64,000 nucleotides of DNA from Rhizobium cauense (GCF_019511525.1 NZ_JAEUAT010000013.1:112501-176500); one strand, 5' to 3'; shown: positions 52,957-62,429, counted from the first letter of the stretch. The notes: generated from the sequence alone by a model not told the origin. Numbers and translations: made by a program.

Positions 52957-54117
52957 ATGGCAACCATTCTTTGCGTCCTGTTTCCGGACCCTGAAGGCGG
53001 ATATCCGCCGAAGTACGCCAGAGAGTCTATCCCGGCGATAGCAGGATACCCGAACGGCCAAACGGTCCCAACACCGATCGGACCGATTGGGTTCAAGCCC
53101 GGGGACCTGGTGGGCTGCGTGTCCGGTGAACTTGGCCTACGGCCATATCTTGAAGCAAACGGCCACAAGCTCATTGTGGTCAGCGACAAGGACGGTCAGA
53201 ACTCAGAGTTTGACCGCCATCTTCCCGAAGCCGATGTGGTTATATCTCAGCCCTTCTGGCCCGCCTACCTCACGGCGGAGCGCTTTGCCAAAGCCAAGAA
53301 CCTCAAGCTTGCCCTGACGGCGGGGATTGGCTCCGACCACGTGGATCTAGGCGCCGCAGCCCAACACGGCGTCACGGTGGCCGAAGTAACCTTCTCCAAC
53401 AGCATAAGTGTTGCCGAACATGTCGTTATGACGGTTCTGTCGCTTGTCCGGAACTATCTCCCATCGCACGAAGTCGCGAACTACGGCGGCTGGAACATCG
53501 CCGACTGCGTGAGCCGCAGCTATGACCTGGAGGGCATGGAATTCGGAACCATAGGCGCGGGCCGTATCGGTCTCGCGGTCTTGAGGCGATTGAAGCCCTT
53601 CGACGTCCGCCTGCATTATCATCAGCGGCACCGGTTGTCCGAAGACATCGAGCGCGACCTTGGTCTGACGTTCCACCCGACCCCCCAATCCCTTGTGCAG
53701 GTCTGCGACGTAGTCAACCTGCAGGTGCCGCTCTACCCCTCGACGGAGCGCATGTTCGACGATGCAATGTTTGCGTTGATGAAGCCTGGTTCGTACTTGA
53801 TCAACACGGCGCGTGGGAAGCTTTGCGATCGCGATGCCGTTGTCCGCGCGCTAAAGCGCGGCACCCTGGCCGGATATGGAGGCGACGTATGGTTTCCGCA
53901 GCCTGCACCGCCTGATCATCCATGGCGGACGATGCCTCATCAGGGGATGACGCCGCACATCTCAGGCGCTTCCCTCTCCGGGCAGGCGCGTTATGCAGCC
54001 GGTACGTTGGAGATCCTTCAGAATTTCCTCGATGGAAAGCCAATTCGGTCCGAATACCTGATCGTTGCCGGAGGGGCCCTCTCAGGCGTAGGCGCCGCCT
54101 CCTATGGCCTTAAATAA
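52957..54117 (+). CDS. Formate dehydrogenase, single-subunit, predicted NADP-preferring
   Basis: A 386-residue D-2-hydroxyacid dehydrogenase-fold formate dehydrogenase: formate plus NAD(P)+ gives CO2 plus NAD(P)H, with no metal. GAGRIG (200-205) binds the cofactor, Arg286 (NTARGKL) binds formate, and His334 (TPHISG) is the catalytic base; DVWFPQPAPPDHPWR is the family block. The cofactor loop reads YHQRHRL with Gln223, where NAD-specific enzymes have Asp. Burkholderia stabilis FDH, which uses NADP+, also has 386 residues and Gln there. The ATG follows AAGGAG. Followed by an RND pump, 16 nt on. Confidence 0.93.
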   Translation: MATILCVLFPDPEGGYPPKYARESIPAIAGYPNGQTVPTPIGPIGFKPGDLVGCVSGELGLRPYLEANGHKLIVVSDKDGQNSEFDRHLPEADVVISQPFWPAYLTAERFAKAKNLKLALTAGIGSDHVDLGAAAQHGVTVAEVTFSNSISVAEHVVMTVLSLVRNYLPSHEVANYGGWNIADCVSRSYDLEGMEFGTIGAGRIGLAVLRRLKPFDVRLHYHQRHRLSEDIERDLGLTFHPTPQSLVQVCDVVNLQVPLYPSTERMFDDAMFALMKPGSYLINTARGKLCDRDAVVRALKRGTLAGYGGDVWFPQPAPPDHPWRTMPHQGMTPHISGASLSGQARYAAGTLEILQNFLDGKPIRSEYLIVAGGALSGVGAASYGLK

Positions 54118-54133
54118 CCGAGCAGGAAACATC

Positions 54134-55348
54134 ATGACTCTTGTATCCCGGAGAAGGGCCATCAGGCAGCACCGTAGCACGACGGCAAAACGACGTCCTC
54201 GGCCCTCAAAGGTTGAGCTCGCATGCTTGACCGTGGCGATTTTCGGGACGGCGATTTGGGCCGTCCTGCTCTTCGGAAACAGCGGGAGCAAGGCGGAAGC
54301 CGCCTCTGACCCCGCTGCGGCCGTGCCGGTCGCGATCAGTGACGCAAAGCTTCAAAACGTTCCCGTGTATCTCGAGAGCCTCGGAACAGTGCAAGCCAAT
54401 CTTACCGTCACTGTGAGGTCTCAGGTCAACGGCACGCTTCAGCAGGTTCTTTTCACCGAAGGACAGAACGTCAAGACGGGAGATCTCCTCGCCGTCATCG
54501 ATCCCAGACCTTACCAGGCGGCGGTAGATCAGGCAGCCGCCAAGATTCAGCAGGACGAAGCGGACCTTGCGAACGCGCAGTACCTGCTGTCGAAGGATCA
54601 GAAGCTCGGGAAGCAAGGCATCACCAGCGAGGAGACGGTCCAGACCCAGCAAAGTCAGGTAGATCAGTTGACGGCACAACTCGCCCAGGACAGGGCGGCG
54701 AAAGCGGCCGCCGACGTATCGCTATCGTACACTCAGATCCGGTCGCCCATCGATGGCCGCACCGGCATTCAGATCATCGACATCGGAAACCAGATCCAGA
54801 CCACAGACACCGACGGGATCGTCGTCATTACGCAGATAAATCCGATCTCCGTCGTGTCGACTCTGCGGGAGCAGGACTTGAACGACGTGCGGGATGCTCT
54901 GCACGCGGGACCGGTCGAGGTCATCGCAATGGCCGACAATGGTTCAGACGCATTGGCAACGGGCACCCTCGCCCTCGTCGACAACCAGATTGATCAATCC
55001 AGCGGCAGCATCAGGATCAAATCGAACTTCGCCAATGCCGACGAATCCTTGTGGCCGGGGCAGTTCGTTACGCTCAGAATCCGCCAGAAAACGATCGAAA
55101 ACGCAGTCACGATACCATCCTCGGCCCTGCAGCGCGGTCCGGACGGCTTCTTCGTGTACGTCGTCGACAAGGAAGACGTCGCGAACATTCGCAAGGTCTC
55201 GCCTGGCCCCATCCATGCCGGACGGGCGGTGATCACTTCGGGCCTTTCCGCTTCGGAGCGGGTCGTCAGCGACGGGCAGTTCCGCGTGCAGGCCGGCACG
55301 AAGGTGTACGTCCAAAACACGCAGAGAACCGACGTGAAGGTGAAGTGA
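54134..55348 (+). CDS. RND efflux membrane fusion protein
   Basis: A 404-residue periplasmic adaptor. A transmembrane anchor or signal (VELACLTVAIFGTAIWAVLLF, about 27-47) precedes a lipoyl domain (VRSQVNGTLQQVLFTEGQNVKTGDLLAVID), an alpha-hairpin and beta-barrel, as in MdtA. The ATG at 54134 follows AGGAAAC. It starts 16 nt after the formate dehydrogenase stop, so they share a transcript. The N-terminal anchor is not a lipobox. Confidence 0.9.
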   Translation: MTLVSRRRAIRQHRSTTAKRRPRPSKVELACLTVAIFGTAIWAVLLFGNSGSKAEAASDPAAAVPVAISDAKLQNVPVYLESLGTVQANLTVTVRSQVNGTLQQVLFTEGQNVKTGDLLAVIDPRPYQAAVDQAAAKIQQDEADLANAQYLLSKDQKLGKQGITSEETVQTQQSQVDQLTAQLAQDRAAKAAADVSLSYTQIRSPIDGRTGIQIIDIGNQIQTTDTDGIVVITQINPISVVSTLREQDLNDVRDALHAGPVEVIAMADNGSDALATGTLALVDNQIDQSSGSIRIKSNFANADESLWPGQFVTLRIRQKTIENAVTIPSSALQRGPDGFFVYVVDKEDVANIRKVSPGPIHAGRAVITSGLSASERVVSDGQFRVQAGTKVYVQNTQRTDVKVK

Positions 55349-55350
55349 CC

Positions 55351-58300
55351 ATGTCGATATCCTCGTGGTTCATTCGGCGACCGATCGCCACTTCCCTTCT
55401 CATGATGGCTCTCTTCGGGCTGGGCGTGGCCGCTTATCCCCTGCTGCCCGTCGCGCCGCTTCCGCAGGTCGATTTTCCCACGATACAAGTGTCGACGCAG
55501 CTTCCAGGGGCGGACCCCAAAACGATGGCCTCGTCGGTTACACAACCGCTGGAGCGTCAATTCGGGCAAATTCCCGGCGTAAGTCAGATGACGTCGAGCA
55601 GCACTCTCGGAAACAGCTCGATCACGTTGCAGTTCGAGCTGTCGCGCGACATCGATAGTGCGGCCCAAGATGTGCAGACCGCAATAAACGCAGCCGGCGG
55701 GCAGCTTCCGACCGCACTGCCGTCTCCTCCGACCTACCGAAAGGTCAATCCCGCAGATCCACCAATCATGGTGCTCGCCCTGACGTCCGAGACAATGCCG
55801 CTGACCAAAGTTGACGACTTCTCCGACACTATTCTTGCGCAGCACATCAGCCAGTTGAGCGGTGTGTCGCAGGTTCTAATATTCGGCCAGCAGAAGCCAG
55901 CAGTCCGGCTCCAGATCGAACCCAGACGGATCGCCAGCCTGGGCTTGTCGCTCGAGGACATCCGAAGCGCCGTCACCACCCTTACAAGCGATGCTCCGAA
56001 AGGAAGCATTCAGGGAGAGGAGCGGACCTACACCGTCTTCGACAACGACCAGATTCTCCAAGCCGAACCTTGGAACGACGCAATAATAGCCTACAAGAAC
56101 GGGGCTCCGATCCGCATTCGCGACGTCGGGCAAGCGATCGACGGCGCAGAAAACACGCAGCTCGCAGCCTGGTCGAACGGAAGGCCCGCGATCATACTAG
56201 CGATATTCAAGCTTCCCAGCGCCAACGTCATCGACACGGTTGGCGAGATCAGGTCGGCCCTTCCAAAACTGCGGGCCACGGCCCCGGCTGGCATCGATCT
56301 GTCGATTCTCAGCGATCGGACGGAGACCATCCGCGCCTCGGTATTCGACGTCGAGAAGACCTTGGTGATCACGGTCCTGCTTGTGGTTATGGTCATCTTC
56401 GTCTTCCTTCGCAATTTCTGGGCCACGATCATTCCAAGCGTGACCGTGCCGCTTGCGCTCATGGCGACGCTCGCGCTGATGTACGTGGCCGGGTTCAGCC
56501 TCGACAACTTGTCTCTCATGGGGCTCAGCATCGCAGTCGGGTTTGTCGTCGACGATGCGATCGTGATGGTCGAGAACATTCATCGACATATGGAAATGGG
56601 AAAGACGCCCCTGCAGGCCGCGCTCGACGGCGCCGCGGAAATTGGCTTCACCATCATCTCGATCAGCGTCTCGCTCGTCGCCGTTTTCATCCCACTGCTT
56701 CTGATGGGAGGAATCGTTGGAGAACTATTCCGAGAGTTCGCAATCACAGTGACGATGACCATTGTGGTTTCCGCGCTGGTTTCCCTGACGATCACACCGA
56801 TGATGAGTTCACGTTTCCTGAAGCCCGAGAACGAGACATCGCACGGCCGACTTTACGGCATGTTCGAACGGGGCTTCGACGTGCTGCTCGGCGGATACAG
56901 CAGAACTCTCGACATCGCCCTTCATCATCACAGGGTCACCTTTGCGATGTTTCTCGTGTCGCTAGCCGCGACGGCATACGTGTTTCTGCATATCCCGAAA
57001 GGCTTCTTTCCCACGCAGGACACGGGTTTGATAACGGGTGTACTTGAAGCCTCCCAAGATATTTCCTTTAAAAAGATGTCCAGCCTTCAGGTCGAGGCCG
57101 GACGCATCGTCCAAAGCGACCCGGCCGTTGCTAGCGTCGGAATGCAAGTGGGCGCCGGTGCAGGCTCCACCGTGAACATGAGCAGGATGTACATCACGCT
57201 GAAGCCGCTGGAGGATCGCGACGTCTCCGCAGTCGCGATCATCGACCGGTTGCGACCCAAGCTTGAGAGGCTGGAGGGAGCTCAGCTCTTCCTTCAGGCT
57301 GCGCAGGATATCAACGTTGGCGGAAGAAGCTCCGCCACCCAGTTTCAGTATACGCTTCAAGAAGGCGATCCCACCGTCCTTAACGAGTGGGCTGACAAGC
57401 TGCTTGCCAAGTTCAAGACCCTGCCGGAGCTGTCCGACGTGGCGACAGACCAGCAGAACGGCGGTGCCACTGTCACTCTGCAGATCGACCGGGATCAGGC
57501 GTCCCGCTTCGGAATAGCTCCGCAGGTGATCGACAACGTTCTCTATGATGCCTTCGGACAGCGGCAGGTGACGCAGTATTTCACCGATCTAAACAGCTAC
57601 CACGTAATCCTTGAGGTGGCGCCGGAGTTCCAGGATTCGCCTGAAAACATCGACAATCTCTACGTGTCGTCGCCCGTCACAGGTGAGCAGGTCCCGCTGA
57701 ATCTACTCGTGAAGCAGACCACAGAGCCAACCGCCGTACTAGCCGTGAATCACCAGAGCCAGTTTCCATCGGTTACCCTGTCGTTCAACCTCTCGAAGGG
57801 CACGGCGCTCAGCGAAGCAGTAGCTGCTATCAACCAGGCTCAGATGGAATTGGGAGCGCCGGCAACGCTTCTCGGCACCTTCCAGGGTAACGCGGAAGCG
57901 TACGAGTCTTCCCTCGCGAGCGAGCCGCTCCTCGTGCTCGCCGCGATCGTCGTGATCTACCTGATCCTCGGCGTGCTCTACGAGAGCTACTTCCACCCTC
58001 TCACGATCCTTTCCACCCTTCCCTCGGCCGGACTAGGCGCACTTACCATGCTCTGGATCTTCGGTTTCGACTTTACTGTAATCGCGCTGATAGGCGTTAT
58101 CCTTCTTATCGGGATCGTGAAGAAGAACGGGATCATGATCGTCGACTTCGCGATCGAGGCAGAGCGGCAATCCGGAATGTCTCCTGAGGACGCTATCCGA
58201 CAAGCGTGTTTGCTACGTTTTAGGCCGATCATGATGACGACCGCGGCGGCCCTACTCGCGGGCCTTCCGTTGATGCTCGGACACGGAGCGGGCTACGAGC

Positions 58301-58455
58301 TACGTCAACCTCTTGGCTATTCCATCGTGGGCGGCCTGCTGATCAGCCAGCTCATGACGCTGTACACGACGCCCGTTGTCTATCTCTACCTGGAACGGCT
58401 CAGCGGCCTGCTTTCGCCTCGCGGCTCTCAACTGGACAAGGATTCGGCCAACTAG
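55351..58455 (+). CDS. RND efflux permease (MdtB/MdtC/MuxB-like)
   Basis: A 1034-residue, 12-helix inner-membrane pump. The start MSISSWFIRRPIATSLLMMALF is typical of this clade. The proton-relay aspartates are in GFVVDDAIVMVENI, the relay lysine in GIVKKNGIMIVDFA, and VFIPLLLMGG follows helix 4. Exports drugs or metabolites using protons. Two bases separate it from the adaptor gene, and no second permease or outer-membrane factor follows. Confidence 0.95.
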   Translation: MSISSWFIRRPIATSLLMMALFGLGVAAYPLLPVAPLPQVDFPTIQVSTQLPGADPKTMASSVTQPLERQFGQIPGVSQMTSSSTLGNSSITLQFELSRDIDSAAQDVQTAINAAGGQLPTALPSPPTYRKVNPADPPIMVLALTSETMPLTKVDDFSDTILAQHISQLSGVSQVLIFGQQKPAVRLQIEPRRIASLGLSLEDIRSAVTTLTSDAPKGSIQGEERTYTVFDNDQILQAEPWNDAIIAYKNGAPIRIRDVGQAIDGAENTQLAAWSNGRPAIILAIFKLPSANVIDTVGEIRSALPKLRATAPAGIDLSILSDRTETIRASVFDVEKTLVITVLLVVMVIFVFLRNFWATIIPSVTVPLALMATLALMYVAGFSLDNLSLMGLSIAVGFVVDDAIVMVENIHRHMEMGKTPLQAALDGAAEIGFTIISISVSLVAVFIPLLLMGGIVGELFREFAITVTMTIVVSALVSLTITPMMSSRFLKPENETSHGRLYGMFERGFDVLLGGYSRTLDIALHHHRVTFAMFLVSLAATAYVFLHIPKGFFPTQDTGLITGVLEASQDISFKKMSSLQVEAGRIVQSDPAVASVGMQVGAGAGSTVNMSRMYITLKPLEDRDVSAVAIIDRLRPKLERLEGAQLFLQAAQDINVGGRSSATQFQYTLQEGDPTVLNEWADKLLAKFKTLPELSDVATDQQNGGATVTLQIDRDQASRFGIAPQVIDNVLYDAFGQRQVTQYFTDLNSYHVILEVAPEFQDSPENIDNLYVSSPVTGEQVPLNLLVKQTTEPTAVLAVNHQSQFPSVTLSFNLSKGTALSEAVAAINQAQMELGAPATLLGTFQGNAEAYESSLASEPLLVLAAIVVIYLILGVLYESYFHPLTILSTLPSAGLGALTMLWIFGFDFTVIALIGVILLIGIVKKNGIMIVDFAIEAERQSGMSPEDAIRQACLLRFRPIMMTTAAALLAGLPLMLGHGAGYELRQPLGYSIVGGLLISQLMTLYTTPVVYLYLERLSGLLSPRGSQLDKDSAN

Positions 58456-58514
58456 ATGCCAGCCCTGCCTACAGAGGAGTTACCGCAACAATTCCGGTTT
58501 GAAAGGATTCGACG

Positions 58515-58655
58515 ATGCGCATCATCATGGCAATTATCCTCGCGTCGATGGCGGTTGCAGTCTTAAGCATAGTGGTCGTTCCCGGCCGCCATGAGCAGGT
58601 CATGCCGGGCCAGTCGTTGGCCACATCACTCGATCCAAAGGACGAAATACAGTGA
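58515..58655 (+). CDS. Small membrane-anchored protein
   Basis: A 46-residue protein: N-terminal hydrophobic helix (IIMAIILASMAVAVLSIVVV), then a polar tail (GRHEQVMPGQSLA). AAAGGA lies 7 nt before the ATG. It follows the RND permease by 59 nt and may be a small pump partner or simply a short exported peptide. Confidence 0.5.
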   Translation: MRIIMAIILASMAVAVLSIVVVPGRHEQVMPGQSLATSLDPKDEIQ

Positions 58656-58670
58656 TGGCGGGGAACCCCA

Positions 58671-59541
58671 GCCACTAACCAAATGTGGAATCGTCAGTAC
58701 CATCTTTGGCAGCACCCTGGTAACACCGATTATTGGGGCTGTTACTCAGTCCGGAGATTTCCTCGGAAGCCGCAAGGCGGTTGGATTGCCTCTCTCCTTC
58801 CTAGGAAATAACGTCAAGAAACCGCATTTCCCGAACTTCGGTATCGCCCGTGTACTTCGCATAATCGTCGAGCGCGAAAAATCGGGAATAGGACCTGCCT
58901 TCGTCCGTGAAGGCTTATACGCCAAGTGTGGACGCTGTTATTTCTAGCTGTTGAGTACATGGATGACTATAAGAACGCAAACCTTCAAGCTCCGGCCGTC
59001 CGTCGAGGATGACTATGATGCGATTGCCGAAATTTGGCATAGCAGCGCGAGTCTACCCGGTGTCGGTCCCCCCATTATGCCAACTGAAAATGAACTGCGA
59101 GAACGAGTGGATTTGGAGTTTGCTGCGGGTTGGAGCGTGACGGTCGCTGTTCGCGAGAACGATCTTATTGGTTTTGTAGCGATTAAGCCGAAGGAAGCTG
59201 TTCTCGACCAATTATTTGTTCGACCCGGATCGATAGGGGCTGGTGTCGGTCAAGCACTTCTCGCGCATTCCGTCGTCGCGATGCCGAAGGGATTCACACT
59301 CTTCACACGATCAGGGAATGCGAAAGCCCGCCGCTTTTACGAGAAAGCGGGACTGGTCTGGCTCCGTGACGATGTACATCCCTGCACAGGAGACTTAATA
59401 GCTTGCTACGGCTGGAAGGTAGGCTGAGTGTCAACGGCGAGGCGTCCCATTATCATGTCACGATGTATTCGAGCCGTCGGCCGTCGTGGCTGGAAAATGT
59501 GGAATCGTGAAATTTTAACGATTCCGCATTTAAGTTAGTGG
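58671..59541. mobile_element. Inverted-repeat-bounded segment carrying an acetyltransferase
   Basis: The left end (58671-58694) is GCCACTAAC then AAATGTGGAATCGT. The right end (59518-59541) is its inverted copy with two differences. A third copy of AAATGTGGAATCGT lies in direct orientation at 59495-59508, making a local stem with the right end. No transposase is inside. It could be a non-autonomous element, a cassette or a decayed insertion sequence. Confidence 0.5.
58963..59427 (+). CDS. GNAT-family acetyltransferase in a repeat-bounded segment
   Basis: A 154-residue acetyltransferase. FKLRPSVEDDYDAIAEIWH is the N-terminal block, LDQLFVRPGSIGAGVGQALL the acetyl-CoA loop (RxxGxG position as GSIGAGVG), and GNAKARRFYEKAGLVWL the C-terminal block. 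The ATG at 58963 is used; a TTG four codons earlier lacks a site too. Base composition looks lower in G+C than neighbours, in line with transfer. Substrate unknown. Confidence 0.75.
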   Translation: MTIRTQTFKLRPSVEDDYDAIAEIWHSSASLPGVGPPIMPTENELRERVDLEFAAGWSVTVAVRENDLIGFVAIKPKEAVLDQLFVRPGSIGAGVGQALLAHSVVAMPKGFTLFTRSGNAKARRFYEKAGLVWLRDDVHPCTGDLIACYGWKVG

Positions 59542-59586
59542 CCGCAGTCCATCCGACGGCTTTGTTTCTCCACAGCAGTGGCCCCG

Positions 59587-60021
59587 TTACCACCCTCTTC
59601 CCGGCCCGAACGGACCGTCGAAATTGGCTATCCATGGACCCCACGGCCCCCAATCCCAGCCGCCGTCATGATGGGACCGCGCATAAACCGGGAGATGGCT
59701 GGCCACGGCCGCCCGCCGCTTCGCGAGACGATAACTGTCCCAAGCTTGCTGAGATCCAACATACAGGCAATCGCAGCCCTTTGGATCAGCATACACATAA
59801 TGGACAGTGCGTCCGTGCTCGCGTTTCAGAAAGCGGTTGGGGGGCAGCCTGTCGAGCATGGCTTGGCGCTCGGCTGTGTTGGCGGGCCGCTTGACGAAGC
59901 CGGCTGCAACTAGGCTCTCTCCGCTGCCGTTAGCCCCTCCCGTCGTAGTACACGCGGTCAGCATCGCTGACGCAGCTACGCCGGCAGTGACAAGGGTACG
60001 AAAAAAGGAATGCCCGGGCAT
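59587..60021 (-). CDS. Predicted lipoprotein
   Basis: A 144-residue protein with a lipobox (ASAMLTAC, Cys24) after a signal segment. The mature part has FVKRPANTAERQAMLDRLP and DCLYVGSQQAWDSYRLAKRR, then a Trp/Gly/His-rich tail (GGWDWGPWGPW). The ATG at 60021 follows GGAG at 6 nt; an upstream ATG has no site. No family recognised. It is the downstream partner of the next gene, both exported. Confidence 0.7.
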   Translation of the reverse strand: MPGHSFFRTLVTAGVAASAMLTACTTTGGANGSGESLVAAGFVKRPANTAERQAMLDRLPPNRFLKREHGRTVHYVYADPKGCDCLYVGSQQAWDSYRLAKRRAAVASHLPVYARSHHDGGWDWGPWGPWIANFDGPFGPGRGW

Positions 60022-60082
60022 GGCGATCTCCATGAAGTCTCAGGTGCAGATAGTAAAAAGGCGCGGCTTTCGTCCCGTAGCC

Positions 60083-60823
60083 TCAGTAGCAAAGGGGATA
60101 CGGATAGTAGCCGCACGGCGGGGCGATGTAGCGAGGGCTATGAGCGTAAAGAGGATATCCACCGATAGCGGTGCCTGCCAGCACCCCTGACAGCGCACCG
60201 GCGGCGAGCCCGGCGCCAAAGCTTCCGTGGTGGCGATGCTTGTACCAGCCGCCATGCCAGGCTGGCCGGGGGCCGTGAGCTCCACGGGGGTGGTACCAAT
60301 CGATGAACAAGGATGCGGGGCCGCTCGCTCCGTGAAGATCGCTTTCCAGCACCGTGATATCGAAGGAAAGGTCCGCCCCGATCAGCATCGGTTTAGCAAG
60401 AACGATTACAGTGTCCTCAACCTTCCTGCCGTCTGGACTAAAGACGGATAGCGTCGCGTTGGGCGGGTCTGCCGCAAAGCTGTCAGCGCCAGCGTCCCAC
60501 TGCTTGATGAAGTCCGAAGTGAGAACATGGCCAACGGATCGACCAGGACGCTCGGCAAAAACAATAGTATTGCTCGTCACTCCAGTAAGGGTCAGCCTCC
60601 CACTGGAAAAGTGCGCGCCCATCGAATTCAGCACTGCCAAGGAGGGTACAATGGCTTCCTGCGGCACGCCGACCGCCTTCTGCGCGGGATTTGAGATCGC
60701 ATCGTCCGCGTATGTGACGTTCCACGACGTCATCGCGCTGAGGACGGCAGCCGAGAGGCACAGCTTTAGCCGAGAGGTGAAATAACCGCTCGATTGAAGG
60801 CGGAGTTGTCTAAGATGCCTCAT
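60083..60823 (-). CDS. Exported hypothetical protein
   Basis: A 246-residue protein with a signal sequence (LCLSAAVLSAMTSWNVTYA, cleavage near residue 40) and a mature domain FAERPGRSVGHVLTSDFIKQW with a beta-rich look. The C-terminal tail is rich in Gly, Tyr, His and Pro and holds a glycine-rich hydrophobic segment (AGLAAGALSGVLAGTAIGGY). Function unknown. Separated by 61 nt from the lipoprotein gene on the same strand. Confidence 0.6.
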   Translation of the reverse strand: MRHLRQLRLQSSGYFTSRLKLCLSAAVLSAMTSWNVTYADDAISNPAQKAVGVPQEAIVPSLAVLNSMGAHFSSGRLTLTGVTSNTIVFAERPGRSVGHVLTSDFIKQWDAGADSFAADPPNATLSVFSPDGRKVEDTVIVLAKPMLIGADLSFDITVLESDLHGASGPASLFIDWYHPRGAHGPRPAWHGGWYKHRHHGSFGAGLAAGALSGVLAGTAIGGYPLYAHSPRYIAPPCGYYPYPLCY

Positions 60824-60929
60824 CGCGTCGTGTCCTTTGTGTGATGTTGGCCATCACACTAGGGTCAACGGTGCAGCGAAAATATTCGATACATGGCCAA
60901 GTCGGCCTCTCCGAAGGGGTTAGGCGAAT

Positions 60930-61877
60930 TCAAGCTGCTTCGAGCTCTCGCACCTTTTCGCTCTCACGAGATGATCTGACCTTTCGGTATTCGCTCGGCT
61001 TCGTTCCGACGCCCCTTACAAAGGCTTTTGTGAAAGCGGCCTCGGATGCGTAACCGACAGCACGGGCCACGTCCGAGACCCTCACGGAAGTCTTCTCAAG
61101 AAGTCTGGTCGCTTTGTAGATGCGCCAGTCAGTTAGGTAGCCTAGCGGCGGCTGTCCGACCACTTCCTTGAACCGAGCGGCAAAAGCCGAGCGGGACATC
61201 CCCGCGACCTTTGCCATCATGTCGACTGTCCAGTGCTTTCTGTGATCTCCATGAATCGCCTCTATGGCCAGGGCCAGGTTCTTGTCCGCCAGACCCGCCA
61301 ACCATCCTCTCGGAAGAGAATGCTCCTGGGCGAAGCAACGAACCGCATGAATGAACAAAAGCTCGAAAAGACGCGCCGTAGCCGCTTCCGACCCAAGGCG
61401 CGGAATTACTGTTTCGGCACCAAGAAGCTCCAGCACGGACTGGAACGCAAGTGTCCGCCCCTCCTCCATGCGTAGCGACAAAAGTTTCGGAAGCGCCTGC
61501 ATCAATGGCTTCACGTCCGAGTGATCTATTTCGAAGTAGCCGCACACGAAGGTGCTGGCCGGTCCATCGCTTCCAAACCTTATCTGGTTTCCAACGCGAA
61601 GCGCCTCGACGTCGACACAGGCGGCCAAGGTGGAGCCTTCCCGGTCAAAAAGCTTGTAAGGTTCGTTGCCGAGAAGGATGAACACGTCGCCGCTGGAAAG
61701 CGGGACAGGCGCCGCGCTGCTAGCCGTTACAAGAATCCCGTCACCCTCGACGACCAACACGAATTGTATGGCGGACATGCCGTCCGACTGAATCCCCCAA
61801 GGCGAATGTGCCGTCAGGCGAGTGAATCCAACCTTCCGGATGCGCATCGACGACAGGATTTCGGAAAGGGGGTCCAA
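60930..61877 (-). CDS. AraC-family regulator with cupin-type sensor
   Basis: A 315-residue regulator: an N-terminal AraC-type cupin (VVEGDGILVTASSAAPVPLSSGDVFILLG) and a C-terminal double HTH (HWTVDMMAKVAGMSRSAFAARFKEVVGQPPLGYL, VRVSDVARAVGYASEAAFTKAFVRGVGTKPSEYR). The TTG at 61877 follows AGGA by 8 nt, and the cupin-type domain starts just after it. It is divergent from the NTF2-like/SDR pair at 62 kb, the obvious candidate targets. Confidence 0.88.
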   Translation of the reverse strand: MDPLSEILSSMRIRKVGFTRLTAHSPWGIQSDGMSAIQFVLVVEGDGILVTASSAAPVPLSSGDVFILLGNEPYKLFDREGSTLAACVDVEALRVGNQIRFGSDGPASTFVCGYFEIDHSDVKPLMQALPKLLSLRMEEGRTLAFQSVLELLGAETVIPRLGSEAATARLFELLFIHAVRCFAQEHSLPRGWLAGLADKNLALAIEAIHGDHRKHWTVDMMAKVAGMSRSAFAARFKEVVGQPPLGYLTDWRIYKATRLLEKTSVRVSDVARAVGYASEAAFTKAFVRGVGTKPSEYRKVRSSRESEKVRELEAA

Positions 61878-61979
61878 TGACGTATTCCTATAATGGACGA
61901 TCGCGCCAAACTTTGGGACGATACGGACTGAGGGGCTTTGCGAACCGCCACTATATGGTGCCGGGAAAGGAGAGTGCCA

Positions 61980-62429
61980 ATGCCAAGTCAAGAGGCCCTG
62001 ATCAACACTATCCGTCGGCAGAAAGCAAAGTACTGCCGGTTTGTTGACACGAAAAACTGGGACGGCTTCGCCAGTCTCTTCATCGAGCGGCCATCGCTGC
62101 ATTTTTATGGCCCAGACGGTGAACTCCTCTACGAATTCAACGATCGGTCCGAATACGTTCGCGCGGCCAGTTCATTCCTGGAAGGCGCCCATACCATTCA
62201 CCAGGTCCACAACGACGAGATCGATATTATATCTGACACGGAAGTCCGGGCGATCTGGTCGATGGAGGACTATCTGTTCCTCGCACCTGGAAACGATCGG
62301 CCGAAGTCGATCCACGGCTACGGTCACTACCATGAGACATGGCGGCTTACGGACGGGAACTGGTGCATAACCAGGATCGAACTTCGCAGGACGATCCTTG
62401 TGACCGTGCCTGCGGACTCATCGCATTGA
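61980..62429 (+). CDS. NTF2/SnoaL-like protein
   Basis: A 149-residue NTF2-fold protein. KYCRFVDTKNWDGFASLF, LEGAHTIHQVHNDEIDIIS and SIHGYGHYHETWRLTDGNWCI are the typical SnoaL_4 blocks; a His/Asp-rich pocket is likely. The ATG at 61980 follows AAGGAG at 7 nt. It is separated from the SDR gene by 127 nt on the same strand and is divergent from an AraC gene. Members include dehydratases and isomerases. Confidence 0.85.
   Translation: MPSQEALINTIRRQKAKYCRFVDTKNWDGFASLFIERPSLHFYGPDGELLYEFNDRSEYVRAASSFLEGAHTIHQVHNDEIDIISDTEVRAIWSMEDYLFLAPGNDRPKSIHGYGHYHETWRLTDGNWCITRIELRRTILVTVPADSSH

Noticed and set aside
56070..57047. Open frame of over 300 codons within the RND permease gene
   Set aside because: Arg/His-rich composition typical of an off-frame read of a G+C-rich gene; the in-frame permease is unambiguous.
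58671..59541. Integron cassette reading of the acetyltransferase segment
   Set aside because: The repeat ends resemble GTTRRRY/RYYYAAC core sites only partly (GTTAGTG and CACTAAC), and no integrase or further cassettes are present.
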